Below are positions 1-7,891 of a stretch of 40,057 nucleotides of DNA, piece after piece. Under the pieces are notes generated by a model, which saw nothing but the letters and a program-made list of their open reading frames with translations, made no database searches and was not told the origin of the DNA. The stretch comes from Streptomyces sp. JJ36 (lineage in GTDB: Bacteria; Actinomycetota; Actinomycetes; Streptomycetales; Streptomycetaceae): the NCBI RefSeq assembly GCF_021696945.1, contig NZ_JACYHE010000054.1:1-40057 (forward strand). Reading direction: 5' to 3'. Made by a program: the position numbers and the translations under genes. Within the stretch, counting starts at the first letter, position 1, and each line of letters starts with the position of its first letter.

Positions 1-455
1 ATCCCCGGTGTCGAGAAGGCGGACTTCGAGCTCTGGTCGCTGGCCGTCTCCGCGCCGCCCGGGGAGGCGGGCGCGCCGCCGGACGCCCGGGAGGCAGGCT
101 CCTCCCCCGCCGGTTCGTCCCGCGCGCCCGCGTCGCCGCGGGCGAGGGCGCGGCGCAGCAGCGGGCGTACGAGCTCGCCCGCGAGGAGCGCCAGGGTGAG
201 GTAGAGCAGGGTCGCGAGCCAGAGGTACCCGGGCCAGGCCAGCACCTGCTCGACCGCGAAGGGCGCGCCGGCGCGCCCGGCGACCATGGACCCGACGGTG
301 GTGAGCGGCAGCAGGACGGCGAGCACCGTGCCCGTGCGCCGCCACCGGCCGCCCGGCCGGGAGACGTCCCGCACCAGACGGCGCCAGAGGTACCAGTGGA
401 CGCCGGTGAGGACCGCGAGGACGGCCACCATGATCAGGACGGCGAAGACGATCAT
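1..455 (-). CDS. Membrane-anchored metallophosphoesterase, N-terminal part (cut by the left window edge)
   Basis: Only the first 151 codons are in the window; the reading frame is open to the edge. The ATG at 455 shares an ATGA overlap with the stop of the upstream SCO4848-type gene, so the two are translationally coupled. Seen: three hydrophobic segments at about residues 1-22, 43-60 and 74-93, then a charged RRxLRR-like stretch and an Ala/Gly/Glu-rich linker from about 110. This N-terminus resembles, from memory, actinobacterial membrane-anchored calcineurin-like phosphoesterases of the YkuE type, whose catalytic domain follows the membrane part. The catalytic domain would lie outside the window, so the enzyme name is an inference from the N-terminus and the neighbour. 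The gene itself is well supported by its frame and overlap. Confidence 0.6.
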   Translation of the reverse strand, partial: MIVFAVLIMVAVLAVLTGVHWYLWRRLVRDVSRPGGRWRRTGTVLAVLLPLTTVGSMVAGRAGAPFAVEQVLAWPGYLWLATLLYLTLALLAGELVRPLLRRALARGDAGARDEPAGEEPASRASGGAPASPGGAETASDQSSKSAFSTPG

Positions 456-775
456 GCCCGCCCCCCGCGCAGCGCCCGGAGCCCCCGCCAGCCGATCACG
501 CCGATCGCCGTGCCGAGGGCGAAGGAGGTGACGGCGAGCAGCAGATGGACCCAGAAGTATCCTGTCGGTTCGCCGTCCTCGAAGGCCAGGCCGCCGGCGT
601 CCTGCCACAGGTTCTTGACGAAGGTGATCCAGATGAACCAGGACCACACGCCGAAGGCCAGCAGGAACCAGGACACGCGGCGGGACAGGACGCGGGGCTT
701 CGGCGCCGGGTCACCGGAGTGGCGGCGGTCGCCGGGGTCACCGGCGTCACCGGGGTCGTCGGGGTTGCGGGACAT
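452..775 (-). CDS. SCO4848-family small membrane protein
   Basis: A 107-residue protein of unknown function. The first 27 residues are charged and Asp/Pro-rich. They are followed by two membrane spans, about 35-52 and 74-95, with the conserved-looking motif WFLLAFGVWSWFIW and a Trp/Asp-rich loop between the spans. I recognise this as the Streptomyces SCO4848 family, typically found next to the D-Ala-D-Ala carboxypeptidase gene, as here. No Shine-Dalgarno sequence precedes the ATG. A CATACT -10 hexamer lies six bases upstream, so the message is probably leaderless. The TGA stop overlaps the ATG of the downstream phosphoesterase. Homologues may start closer to the first span, so the acidic N-terminal tail is the least certain part. 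Confidence 0.8.
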   Translation of the reverse strand: MSRNPDDPGDAGDPGDRRHSGDPAPKPRVLSRRVSWFLLAFGVWSWFIWITFVKNLWQDAGGLAFEDGEPTGYFWVHLLLAVTSFALGTAIGVIGWRGLRALRGGRA

Positions 776-781
776 GAGGCA

Positions 782-787
782 AGTATG
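782..787 (-). promoter_or_regulatory. -10 element for the SCO4848-type gene (leaderless)
   Basis: CATACT on the minus strand, six bases before the ATG at 775. This spacing is typical of leaderless actinobacterial transcripts. No good -35 hexamer is seen. Confidence 0.4.
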
Positions 788-797
788 GCTATCGGGC

Positions 798-803
798 TAA
801 CCT
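798..803 (+). promoter_or_regulatory. -10 element for the carboxypeptidase gene
   Basis: TAACCT on the plus strand between the divergent genes. It would put transcription start near 810, upstream of both candidate start codons (825 and 885). No clear -35 element is seen. Confidence 0.35.
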
Positions 804-884
804 GGTCGCCGGTCGGGGCGAGAAGTGTCGCCGGGTGACCCCGCGAGGTCCACATCGCACCCGTGTGCCTGTACGTTCATCGGT

Positions 885-2366
885 GTGCCGACGATCTCCT
901 CTGCCGTACGCCGCCGGGCGCGCCGGGCCCCACTGCTCGGAGCGGCCGTCGCCGCGTTCCTGACGCCGTGTCTGCTGTCCCCCGCCGCCGCTGCGCCCGC
1001 AGCGCCGCAGGCCCCGGGCGAGGACGAGCCGAAGCCGCCCGCGCGGATGTCCACCATCGGCGGCGCCAAGCTGGGACGGCCGGGCACCCAGGTCGACCCG
1101 CTGCCGGGTGAGGGCGCGCCCAAGCTGCCGAAGAAGCTCTCGGCCCGGTCCTGGATCGTGGCCGACGCGGAGTCCGGAAACGTGCTGGCCGCGCACAACG
1201 CGCACTGGGAACTGGCCCCGGCGAGCACCTTGAAGATGCTCCTCGCCGACGTCCTGCTGCCGAAGTACCCCGCGACGATGGAGTACACGGTCAAGCGCGA
1301 GGATCTGGAGGGCATGGGCTCCGGCAGCAGCAAGGTGGGCGTCAAGGAGGGACTGCCCTACACCGTCGAGGACCTGTGGAACGGCGTGTTCCTGCGGTCC
1401 GGGAACGACGCGGTGCACGTGCTCTGCGCGATCAACGGCGGCAAGAAGCAGACCGTCGCGGAGATGAACGCGCACGCCCGGGAGTTGCGCGCGCTGGACA
1501 CACACGTGGTCAGCCCGGACGGGTACGACGCGCCCGGGCAGGTGTCGTCGGCTTACGACCTGACGCTGATCGCCCGCTCGGGGATGCAGAAGGAGGACTT
1601 CCGGCGCTACGCCTCCACGGTGCGGACCCGCTTCCCCGGCGAGTGGAAGGACGACAAGGGCGACGAGGGCGACAAGAGGGGCGAAGAGGACGGCGGCGGG
1701 ACGACGCCCACGACCCGGCAGACCCCCGAGGGGGACCCGGAGGCGACCGCGGACGCGAAGCCGGACGACGAGCAGCGGAAGCGCAAGCACTTCCAGATCC
1801 AGAACACCAACCGGCTGCTCACCGGGGACTACGGGCTCGACCCCTACCCCGGGATCGCCGGGGTGAAGAACGGCTACACCTCGAACGCCGGCCACACCTT
1901 CACCGGAGTCGCCGAGCGGGACGGCCGGGTGCTGCTCGTCACCGTCATGAACCCGCAGGAGGGCGGCTCGCAGGAGGTCTACAAGGAGACCGCCGCGCTC
2001 TTCGACTGGGGCTTCGAGGCGGCCGACGCGGTGCGCCCGGTGGGCGAGCTGGTGCCGCCCGGCACCGGTGAGGAGCAGGCGGGCGCCGACACCGACGAGG
2101 CCGGGGCCAAGAACCCCGGCGGCACGCAGGACCCGGACGGGGCCACGGTGGTGTCGGCCGGCGCCGAGGGGCCGGGCGGCTCCGGCGGGGGCGGCATGGG
2201 GATCGCCCTGGGTGTCGCCGGCGGCTCGGTGGTGGTGCTGACGGGCCTGGCCTTCCTGGTGCACCGGCGGTGGCCGGCGGCGCTCCCGGACCTCTCCCGC
2301 CTCCGGAGCGGGCCCCCGGCGAGCGGTGGCGGCCCCGGAAGCGGCCCGGAGAAGCCGCAGAAGTAG
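885..2366 (+). CDS. D-alanyl-D-alanine carboxypeptidase (penicillin-binding protein, peptidase S11)
   Basis: Secreted serine DD-carboxypeptidase that trims the terminal D-Ala of peptidoglycan stem peptides. From the GTG at 885 the protein is 493 residues: an Arg-rich n-region (RRRARR), a hydrophobic signal core and an Ala-rich cleavage region near residue 37. The SxxK nucleophile motif is STLK at about 114-117. The second motif is SGN in LRSGNDAV. The KTG-type motif appears as KNG in AGVKNGYT. A charged insert of about 50 residues, rich in Asp, Lys and Gly (about 250-290), interrupts the catalytic domain. The C-terminus has an Ala/Gly/Thr linker and one membrane span (about 440-465), so the enzyme is probably wall-facing and membrane-tethered. 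An in-frame GTG at 825 would add 20 residues; I prefer 885 for signal-peptide length, though neither start has a good ribosome site. Confidence 0.92.
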   Translation: MPTISSAVRRRARRAPLLGAAVAAFLTPCLLSPAAAAPAAPQAPGEDEPKPPARMSTIGGAKLGRPGTQVDPLPGEGAPKLPKKLSARSWIVADAESGNVLAAHNAHWELAPASTLKMLLADVLLPKYPATMEYTVKREDLEGMGSGSSKVGVKEGLPYTVEDLWNGVFLRSGNDAVHVLCAINGGKKQTVAEMNAHARELRALDTHVVSPDGYDAPGQVSSAYDLTLIARSGMQKEDFRRYASTVRTRFPGEWKDDKGDEGDKRGEEDGGGTTPTTRQTPEGDPEATADAKPDDEQRKRKHFQIQNTNRLLTGDYGLDPYPGIAGVKNGYTSNAGHTFTGVAERDGRVLLVTVMNPQEGGSQEVYKETAALFDWGFEAADAVRPVGELVPPGTGEEQAGADTDEAGAKNPGGTQDPDGATVVSAGAEGPGGSGGGGMGIALGVAGGSVVVLTGLAFLVHRRWPAALPDLSRLRSGPPASGGGPGSGPEKPQK

Positions 2367-2399
2367 CGCGCCCGGTCGGGGCGGTCGCCCGGGGGCGCG
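2367..2399. terminator. Hairpin between the convergent carboxypeptidase and YihY genes
   Basis: CGCGCCC (2367-2373) pairs with GGGCGCG (2393-2399) in the short gap between convergent genes. No T-run follows, as is usual at this GC content. Confidence 0.35.
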
Positions 2400-2400
2400 G

Positions 2401-3597
2401 TCAGCGCTCCCGGGAGGCGACCGGGGCCCGGCGCGTGTCCGGGGACTCGGGTCCGCCCGGCGGCTCCGGCCCGACCGGCGACTCCCGCGTGTCCGGAGAC
2501 GCCGGTCCGCCCGGGGACTCCCGTGGACTCGCAGGCTCCGGCCCGCCCGGCGGCCCCGGTGCGCCCGTTGCCGTGGAGGCGTTCCGTGCGGCCCGGGCGT
2601 CCCCGGGGCCCTCGGCGTCCCCCGTGCCCGCGGCGGTCTCGCCGGTCCGCGTCTCCGGCGCTCCCTCGGCGCCCGGGGCGCAGGGGTCGGGGGCCTCCGG
2701 GTCCGGGGTCAGCGCCTCCTCCCCGGTCGCCAGGTCCCGTACCGGCTCGCCCGGCTTCTCGGTCGCGGTCCAGGCTGCGCAGAAGAGCAGCAGCTTCGTC
2801 ATGAAGCTGATCCACAGCAGCAGCGCGACGGGCGCCCCGAAGGCGCCGTACATGCTCTTGGCGGCGACGCCCTGGAGGTAGCCGCCGAGCAGGAGCTTCA
2901 GCAGCTCGAAGCCGACCGCCCCCGTCACCCCCGCGGTGATCAGCGCGTGTCGCGGCGGCGCCACCCGGGGCAGCCACTTCAGGAGGTACCAGAGCAGCAG
3001 GAAGTCGGTGGTGAGGGCGGCCGCGTACCCGGCGGCCCGGAGCAGCCAGTTTCCGGCGCCGTCCCCGGCGAGCCCGATCTCTTCGGCGGCCCGGCCGACG
3101 GCGGCGAGCCCGAGGGCCGAGCCGGCGACCGAGACCAGCCCGAGGGCGCCCAGGCCGGCCAGCAGGCCCAGGTCCTTGACCTTGAGAAGCACCACGTTCC
3201 CCGGGTCCTCCTCCAGGTCCCAGACGGCGCGCAGCGACTCGCGGAGCGTGCCGGCCCAGCGGGCGCCGGTGACGAGCAGCAGCGCGCCACCGACGAGACC
3301 GACCGTGCCCGCGTTCCCGGCGAGCGACTGGAGGTCCAGCCCGCCGGAGATGCCGGGCATCTGGCCGGCGAGCCACTCCTCGGTCCGCCGCATCCCTTCC
3401 GGGGAGAGGAAGGCGGCCCCGGTGGCGAAGCCGACGGCAAGCATGGGGAAGAGCGCGAGGAAACTGGTGAAGGTGACGGCCGCGGCGAGCCGGGTCCACC
3501 TGCGTTCGTCGAGGTGCTCGTAGACCCGCCACACCCGGGTCCGGAAGAACCACGCGGCCGCGGGACCGATCACGGGGAGTCGGGTCAGCCAGTCCAT
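2401..3597 (-). CDS. YihY/BrkB-family (virulence factor BrkB) membrane protein
   Basis: Inner-membrane protein of the YihY/BrkB family (once called ribonuclease BN). The exact role is unsettled; transport or envelope functions have been proposed. From ATG 3597 (MDWLTRLPVIGP) it has 398 residues, with about six spans near residues 32-60, 95-112, 140-165, 182-205, 217-240 and 255-275. The family-like segment RLAAAVTFTSFLALFPML starts span one. Residues from about 285 form a long cytoplasmic-looking tail rich in Gly, Pro, Glu and Ser with collagen-like GPP/PGG triplets; such tails vary in length among relatives. An in-frame start 11 codons upstream (3630) is possible but less like homologues. 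The gene is convergent with the carboxypeptidase gene. Confidence 0.88.
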   Translation of the reverse strand: MDWLTRLPVIGPAAAWFFRTRVWRVYEHLDERRWTRLAAAVTFTSFLALFPMLAVGFATGAAFLSPEGMRRTEEWLAGQMPGISGGLDLQSLAGNAGTVGLVGGALLLVTGARWAGTLRESLRAVWDLEEDPGNVVLLKVKDLGLLAGLGALGLVSVAGSALGLAAVGRAAEEIGLAGDGAGNWLLRAAGYAAALTTDFLLLWYLLKWLPRVAPPRHALITAGVTGAVGFELLKLLLGGYLQGVAAKSMYGAFGAPVALLLWISFMTKLLLFCAAWTATEKPGEPVRDLATGEEALTPDPEAPDPCAPGAEGAPETRTGETAAGTGDAEGPGDARAARNASTATGAPGPPGGPEPASPRESPGGPASPDTRESPVGPEPPGGPESPDTRRAPVASRER

Positions 3598-3684
3598 GAT
3601 CGCCGTGTACCCGGTGCGCGCCGTCGTCACCCCGGCGGGCGCGTGCGGCGGGCCCCGCGCCGGGTCTCCCGCGCCGGGGAACGC

Positions 3685-4365
3685 TCAGGAGGCGCCGTGC
3701 AGGGCCTCCGTGCCGGGCGGGCCCGGCGGGGTGACCGGAGGCGGGCCGAGGGTGCCCAGGGGACGCGGGGGCGGCAGCGGCGCGGCGGGCGCCGGACCCG
3801 GGTGCTGGGCCTGGTGCGGCAGGGGTGCGCGGGGCTGCCGGTCCGCGAAGCGGAAGTGCCGCTGGAGCCGCCAGACGCCGTCGGCGCCCTGTTCGTAGAG
3901 GGCGAAGCCGCCCACCGTCCAGGCCGCCTCGAAGTCGGCGAGCTCGGCGTGGGCGCGGTCCATCGCGCCCTCGTCGATGCCGTGCGCGATGGTGACGTGC
4001 GGGTGGTACGGGAAGGTCAGCTCCCGGTGCCGCAGCGGGCCGTCGGCGCCGCGCACCCGCTCCTGGAGCCAGTGGCAGGCCGAGGTGCCCTCCACGACCC
4101 GGACGAAGACCACCGGCGACAGCGGCCGGAAACTGTCCGTGCCGGAGAGCCGCATCGGGAACGCCCGGCCGGCCGCCGCGACGGCCGCCAGGTGCTCCTC
4201 GATGGCGGGCCGTTCGGCGGCGTCCACCTCGGTCGGCGGCAGCAGGGTGACGTGCGTGGGGATGCCGTGTGCGGCGGTGTCACCGAAGCCTGTGCGGCAG
4301 TCCTGGAGCAGGCTGCCGTACGGCTCCGGGACCGCGATCGAGACACCGAGTGTGACGGTCCCCAC
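3685..4365 (-). CDS. 2H phosphoesterase / 2'-5' RNA ligase family protein
   Basis: A 226-residue protein of the 2H phosphoesterase superfamily, which includes bacterial 2'-5' RNA ligases and cyclic phosphodiesterases. Both signature HxT motifs are present: HVTL at about 38-41 and HVTI at 123-126. The first half has the typical small beta-alpha fold segments. The last 50 residues are Pro-rich and probably disordered. The GTG at 4365 is chosen because a GGGAG ribosome site lies six bases upstream and MGTVTLGVSIAVPEPYG is the expected N-terminus; a longer open frame to 4524 has Ala/Pro-rich non-conserved sequence. It lies just downstream of trpS on the same strand, 176 bases away. The substrate is unknown. 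Confidence 0.85.
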   Translation of the reverse strand: MGTVTLGVSIAVPEPYGSLLQDCRTGFGDTAAHGIPTHVTLLPPTEVDAAERPAIEEHLAAVAAAGRAFPMRLSGTDSFRPLSPVVFVRVVEGTSACHWLQERVRGADGPLRHRELTFPYHPHVTIAHGIDEGAMDRAHAELADFEAAWTVGGFALYEQGADGVWRLQRHFRFADRQPRAPLPHQAQHPGPAPAAPLPPPRPLGTLGPPPVTPPGPPGTEALHGAS

Positions 4366-4541
4366 GTCCTTCTCCCTTCTGTGTCGTGCGCGTCCGTGCG
4401 GGTCCGCGCCCGCCCGTACCGAGGCCGCGCCCGCCGCGGGCCTGGTCCGGGGCGGTGCGGCCGCGGACGGCCCGGGGGCCGGTGCGCGCGTGCCCGTGCC
4501 AGTGTGGACCCTCGGCGGCCGCAATGCGACGGTTCTGTGCC

Positions 4542-5567
4542 TCAGTGCTTGGCCGGCACGAGACCGACCTTGTCGTAGGCGTCCGCCAGCGTCTCGGCGG
4601 CGACCGCCCGCGCCTTCTCCGCGCCCTTGGCGAGCAGCGAGTCCAGCGTTTCCGGATCGTCCAGGTATTCCTCGGTACGCGCCCGGAACGGAGCCACCCA
4701 GTCCGCCACGATCTCGGACAGATCGGTCTTGAGCGCGCCGTAGCCCTTGCCGGCGTAGGACTGCTCCAGCTCCGCGATGCTCGTGCCGGTGAGGGTGGCG
4801 TGGATGGTCAGGAGATTGCTCACACCGGGCTTCTCCGCCTCGTCGAAGCGGATCTCGGTGCCGGTGTCCGTGACCGCGCTCCTGATCTTCTTGGCGGAGG
4901 TCTTCGGCTCGTCCAGCAGGTTGATGATGCCCTTCGGCGAGGAGGCCGACTTGCTCATCTTGATCGTCGGGTCCTGGAGGTCGTAGATCTTCGCCGTCTC
5001 CTTGAGGATGTACGGCTCCGGGATGGTGAAGGTGCGGCCGTAGCGCGTGTTGAAGCGCTCGGCGACGTCCCGGGTGATCTCGATGTGCTGCCGCTGGTCC
5101 TCACCGACCGGGACCTGCGCGGCGTGGTAGAGCAGGATGTCCGCGATCTGCAGGATCGGGTAGGTGAAGAGCCCGACGGTGGTGCCCTCGGTGCCCTGCT
5201 TGGCGGCCTTGTCCTTGAACTGCGTCATCCGGGACGCCTCGCCGAAGCCGGTCATGCAGTTCATCACCCAGGCGAGCTGGGCGTGCTCGGGCACGTGGCT
5301 CTGGATGAAGAGGGTGCAGCGCTCCGGGTCCAGGCCGGCGGCCAGCAGCTGGGCGGCGGCCAGCCGGGTGCTCTTGCGCAGCTCAGCCGGGTCCTGCGGG
5401 ACGGTGATCGCGTGCAGGTCGACGACCATGTAGAAGGCGTCGTGCGTCTGCTGCAGGGCCACCCACTGGCGTACGGCACCGAGATAGTTGCCGAGGTGGA
5501 AGGAGCCGGCCGTGGGCTGGATCCCGGACAGGACACGTGGACGACGTTCGTTGGCCATGCGCTCCAT
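4542..5567 (-). CDS. trpS: Tryptophanyl-tRNA synthetase
   Basis: Class I aminoacyl-tRNA synthetase that charges tRNA-Trp with tryptophan in the cytoplasm. At 341 residues it has the usual bacterial TrpS length. The HIGH-equivalent motif is HLGN at about 24-27 (following GIQPTAGSF) and the KMSKS loop is intact at about 203-207. GEDQRQHIEITRD, typical of TrpS, is present in between. Two in-frame ATGs compete (5567 and 5558). GGAG lies just before the second, GCGAGA before the first; the difference is three residues. The gene is divergent from rocD across 172 bases. Streptomycetes often carry two trpS genes, one linked to drug resistance; nothing here shows which type this is. Confidence 0.96.
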   Translation of the reverse strand: MERMANERRPRVLSGIQPTAGSFHLGNYLGAVRQWVALQQTHDAFYMVVDLHAITVPQDPAELRKSTRLAAAQLLAAGLDPERCTLFIQSHVPEHAQLAWVMNCMTGFGEASRMTQFKDKAAKQGTEGTTVGLFTYPILQIADILLYHAAQVPVGEDQRQHIEITRDVAERFNTRYGRTFTIPEPYILKETAKIYDLQDPTIKMSKSASSPKGIINLLDEPKTSAKKIRSAVTDTGTEIRFDEAEKPGVSNLLTIHATLTGTSIAELEQSYAGKGYGALKTDLSEIVADWVAPFRARTEEYLDDPETLDSLLAKGAEKARAVAAETLADAYDKVGLVPAKH

Positions 5568-5739
5568 TCTCGCAGAGCGGACGGTCCCGCCGGGCGCACG
5601 GGCCGCGACGCGTCCCGCCCTCGGCGGGCTTCTTCACCGGGACGCCCCGGATTGCCGAAGTTTTCTGCGCGCGAGGGTCGGCCGACGATAGAAAGAGGCA
5701 CCGCCTGTCGGCACCACAAGAAGAACGGAGTACCCACCC

Positions 5740-6945
5740 ATGGTCACTTCCGCGGAGCTGATCGCCTCCTCCGACGCGCACAGCGCGCACAACTACCACC
5801 CGCTGCCGGTCGTCGTCTCCACCGCGGACGGCGCCTGGATGACGGACGTGGAGGGGAAGCGCTACCTGGACATGCTGGCCGGGTACTCGGCGCTGAACTT
5901 CGGGCACGGCCACCCCCGCCTCGTCGCGGCCGCCAAGGCGCAGCTCGACCGGGTCACCCTGACCTCGCGCGCCTTCCACCACGAGCGCTTCGCGGAGTTC
6001 TGCGCGGCGCTGGGCGAGCTGTGCGGCAAGGAGATGGTGCTGCCGATGAACACCGGGGCCGAGGCGGTCGAGACCGCCGTCAAGACGGCCCGCAAGTGGG
6101 GGTACCGGGTCAAGGGCGTGCCGGACGGGCGGGCGAAGATCGTCGTCGCCGAGAACAACTTCCACGGCCGTACCACGACCATCGTGAGCTTCTCCACGGA
6201 CGAGGAGGCCCGGGCGGACTTCGGCCCGTACACACCGGGCTTCGAGATCGTGCCGTACGGGGACCTGGCGGCGCTGGAGGCGGCGGTCGACGAGGACACC
6301 GTGGCGGTGCTGCTGGAGCCGGTCCAGGGCGAGGCGGGCGTGCTGGTGCCGCCGGCGGGCTACCTGGCGGGCGTACGTGAGCTCACCCGCTCCCGGAACG
6401 TGCTCTTCGTCGCCGACGAGATCCAGTCCGGGCTCGGCCGCACCGGCGCCACCTTCGCCTGCGCGCACGAGGACGTGGTCCCCGACATGTACGTGCTGGG
6501 GAAGGCGCTCGGCGGCGGCGTGGTGCCGGTGTCGGCGGTGGTGGCCGACCGGGACGTGCTCGGCGTCTACCGGCCCGGCGAGCACGGCTCCACCTTCGGC
6601 GGAAACCCGCTGGCCTGCGCCGTCGGCCTGGAGGTCGTCGCGATGCTGCGCACCGGCGAGTACCAGGAGCGGGCCCGGGAGCTGGGCGAGCACCTGCACC
6701 GGGAGCTGGGTCTGCTGACCGGCGAGGGCGTCGTACGGGAGGTGCGCGGCCGCGGGCTGTGGGCCGGGGTGGACATCGACCCGGCGCACGGCACCGGGCG
6801 GGAGATCTCCGAACGGCTGATGGAGCGCGGGGTGCTGGTGAAGGACACCCACGGGTCGACGCTCCGCATCGCGCCGCCGCTGGTGATCTCCAAGGAGGAC
6901 CTGGACTGGGGGCTGGACCAGCTCCGCGCGGTGCTGGCCGGCTGA
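5740..6945 (+). CDS. rocD: Ornithine aminotransferase
   Basis: PLP-dependent class III aminotransferase that converts ornithine and 2-oxoglutarate to glutamate-semialdehyde and glutamate in arginine and ornithine catabolism. It has 401 residues with all landmarks: the N-terminal HNYHPLPVV typical of RocD, MNTGAEAVETAVK, the PLP-contacting DEIQSG (Asp226) and the Schiff-base lysine in YVLGKALGGG (Lys255). A GGAG motif lies about ten bases before the ATG. In many streptomycetes rocD has arginine-degradation neighbours; here it stands alone between trpS and a DHFR-like gene. A strong hairpin follows the stop. Acetylornithine aminotransferase (argD) is the main alternative, but the N-terminal motif favours rocD. 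Confidence 0.93.
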   Translation: MVTSAELIASSDAHSAHNYHPLPVVVSTADGAWMTDVEGKRYLDMLAGYSALNFGHGHPRLVAAAKAQLDRVTLTSRAFHHERFAEFCAALGELCGKEMVLPMNTGAEAVETAVKTARKWGYRVKGVPDGRAKIVVAENNFHGRTTTIVSFSTDEEARADFGPYTPGFEIVPYGDLAALEAAVDEDTVAVLLEPVQGEAGVLVPPAGYLAGVRELTRSRNVLFVADEIQSGLGRTGATFACAHEDVVPDMYVLGKALGGGVVPVSAVVADRDVLGVYRPGEHGSTFGGNPLACAVGLEVVAMLRTGEYQERARELGEHLHRELGLLTGEGVVREVRGRGLWAGVDIDPAHGTGREISERLMERGVLVKDTHGSTLRIAPPLVISKEDLDWGLDQLRAVLAG

Positions 6946-6965
6946 GCCCCGGGCCGGGGCCGGAG

Positions 6966-6998
6966 GGTCCCCGGCCGGGCGGCCGCCCGGCCGGGACC
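6966..6998 (+). terminator. Terminator hairpin after rocD
   Basis: A near-perfect inverted repeat: GGTCCCCGGCCGGGCGG pairs with CCGCCCGGCCGGGACC with one bulged G. It starts 20 bases after the rocD stop. The remainder of 6999-7172 is GC-rich with no supportable gene. Confidence 0.6.
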
Positions 6999-7172
6999 GG
7001 CTCCCCGGCCCGGCTCCCCGGCGCCCGGGGCCCGGTCCGGCGCCGGTCTCCAGGGCCGGCAGCCTCCGTGCGACTCCCCCTCAGGAGCCACCCGCCCCTG
7101 CCTTCAGCCCCGGAGTCGTCCCGGGTCAGGCGGAGTCCGGCTGGAGTACCCGGCCGGCCGGGGTTGTCCCGG

Positions 7173-7745
7173 TCACCGCGGACCGGTTCCCGGCGGCCCG
7201 TCGAGCACGGTCGGCCGGTAGTCGAGCATCTGCGCACGGCCGTCGAGGGTGCGGCTCTCGACGAGGTCGAGCCTGACATCGGGGTAGCCGTCGAAGATCC
7301 GGTCCTGCCCGGTCGCCCCGGTGATCACGGGGAAGACGACCACGCGGAACCGGTCGACGAGGCCGGCCCTCAGCAGCGAGCGGGAAAGGCTGAGGCTGCC
7401 GAGGGTGCGCAGGTCCCGCGAGCCGCGCTTCATCTCGCGCACGGATTCGACCGCGTCGCCGGTGACCAGCTCGGTGTTGGCCCAGGACAAGGGCGCGGCC
7501 AGGGTCGAGGAGAACACCACCTTGTCCAGCGCGGTCAGCGCGTCGACACCCTCCTCGCCCCGCTCGGCGAACGCGGACATCAACCGGTACGTCGTCGCGC
7601 CCATCAGCGTGACCCAGTCGTTCCTGCCGTCCTCCTCCAGCCACGCGAAGTACTCGGGGCCCTCCATGCCCCACCATCCGGGCCAGCCCTCGGCTGCGCC
7701 GTACCCGTCGAGGGACATGATGGAGTCGACCATCAGGCTTGCCAT
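7173..7745 (-). CDS. Dihydrofolate reductase-like (RibD C-terminal domain) family protein
   Basis: A 190-residue single-domain protein of the RibD-C/DHFR-like fold. Members are NADPH-dependent reductases or uncharacterised, and few have known substrates. Seen: the N-terminal SIMSLDGYGA strand-loop, VTLMGATTYRLM (residues 45-56, the cofactor-loop region), and GSLSLSRSLLRAGLVDRF at about 116-133, matching the family's GS-L-LL-GLVD signature. ATG 7745 is preceded by GGAAGG eight to ten bases away; the open frame continues upstream to 7817 without homologous features. It stands alone on the minus strand, downstream of the MocR gene. True folate reduction is unlikely because this is not the classic FolA sequence. 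Confidence 0.85.
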   Translation of the reverse strand: MASLMVDSIMSLDGYGAAEGWPGWWGMEGPEYFAWLEEDGRNDWVTLMGATTYRLMSAFAERGEEGVDALTALDKVVFSSTLAAPLSWANTELVTGDAVESVREMKRGSRDLRTLGSLSLSRSLLRAGLVDRFRVVVFPVITGATGQDRIFDGYPDVRLDLVESRTLDGRAQMLDYRPTVLDGPPGTGPR

Positions 7746-7891
7746 GGAGTTTCCTTCCGTCAATCGGGCGTCCTCCCGTGCAGACCCGTGGCGGACCGGA
7801 AACTCATCGGCCCGCACGGCGCGTCTCCGCGCCCGGCCTCACCCGGAGCCCCCCGCGTCGAGCCCGCTTGAACCGGGCTCAGAACCGGCGC

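Noticed and set aside
2326..4578. A 750-codon plus-strand frame across the YihY and 2H phosphoesterase genes
   Set aside because: It is antisense to both genes and crosses the terminator and promoter region; the composition is Arg/Gly/Pro-rich with no domain.
5624..5638. CCCGCC/GGCGGG hairpin followed by CTTCTTC between trpS and rocD
   Set aside because: It resembles a terminator or attenuator, but no transcript is known to cross it in that direction and the stem is only six base pairs.
6999..7172. Possible small gene between rocD and the DHFR-like gene
   Set aside because: Only Pro/Gly/Arg-rich frames without starts supported by ribosome sites are seen.
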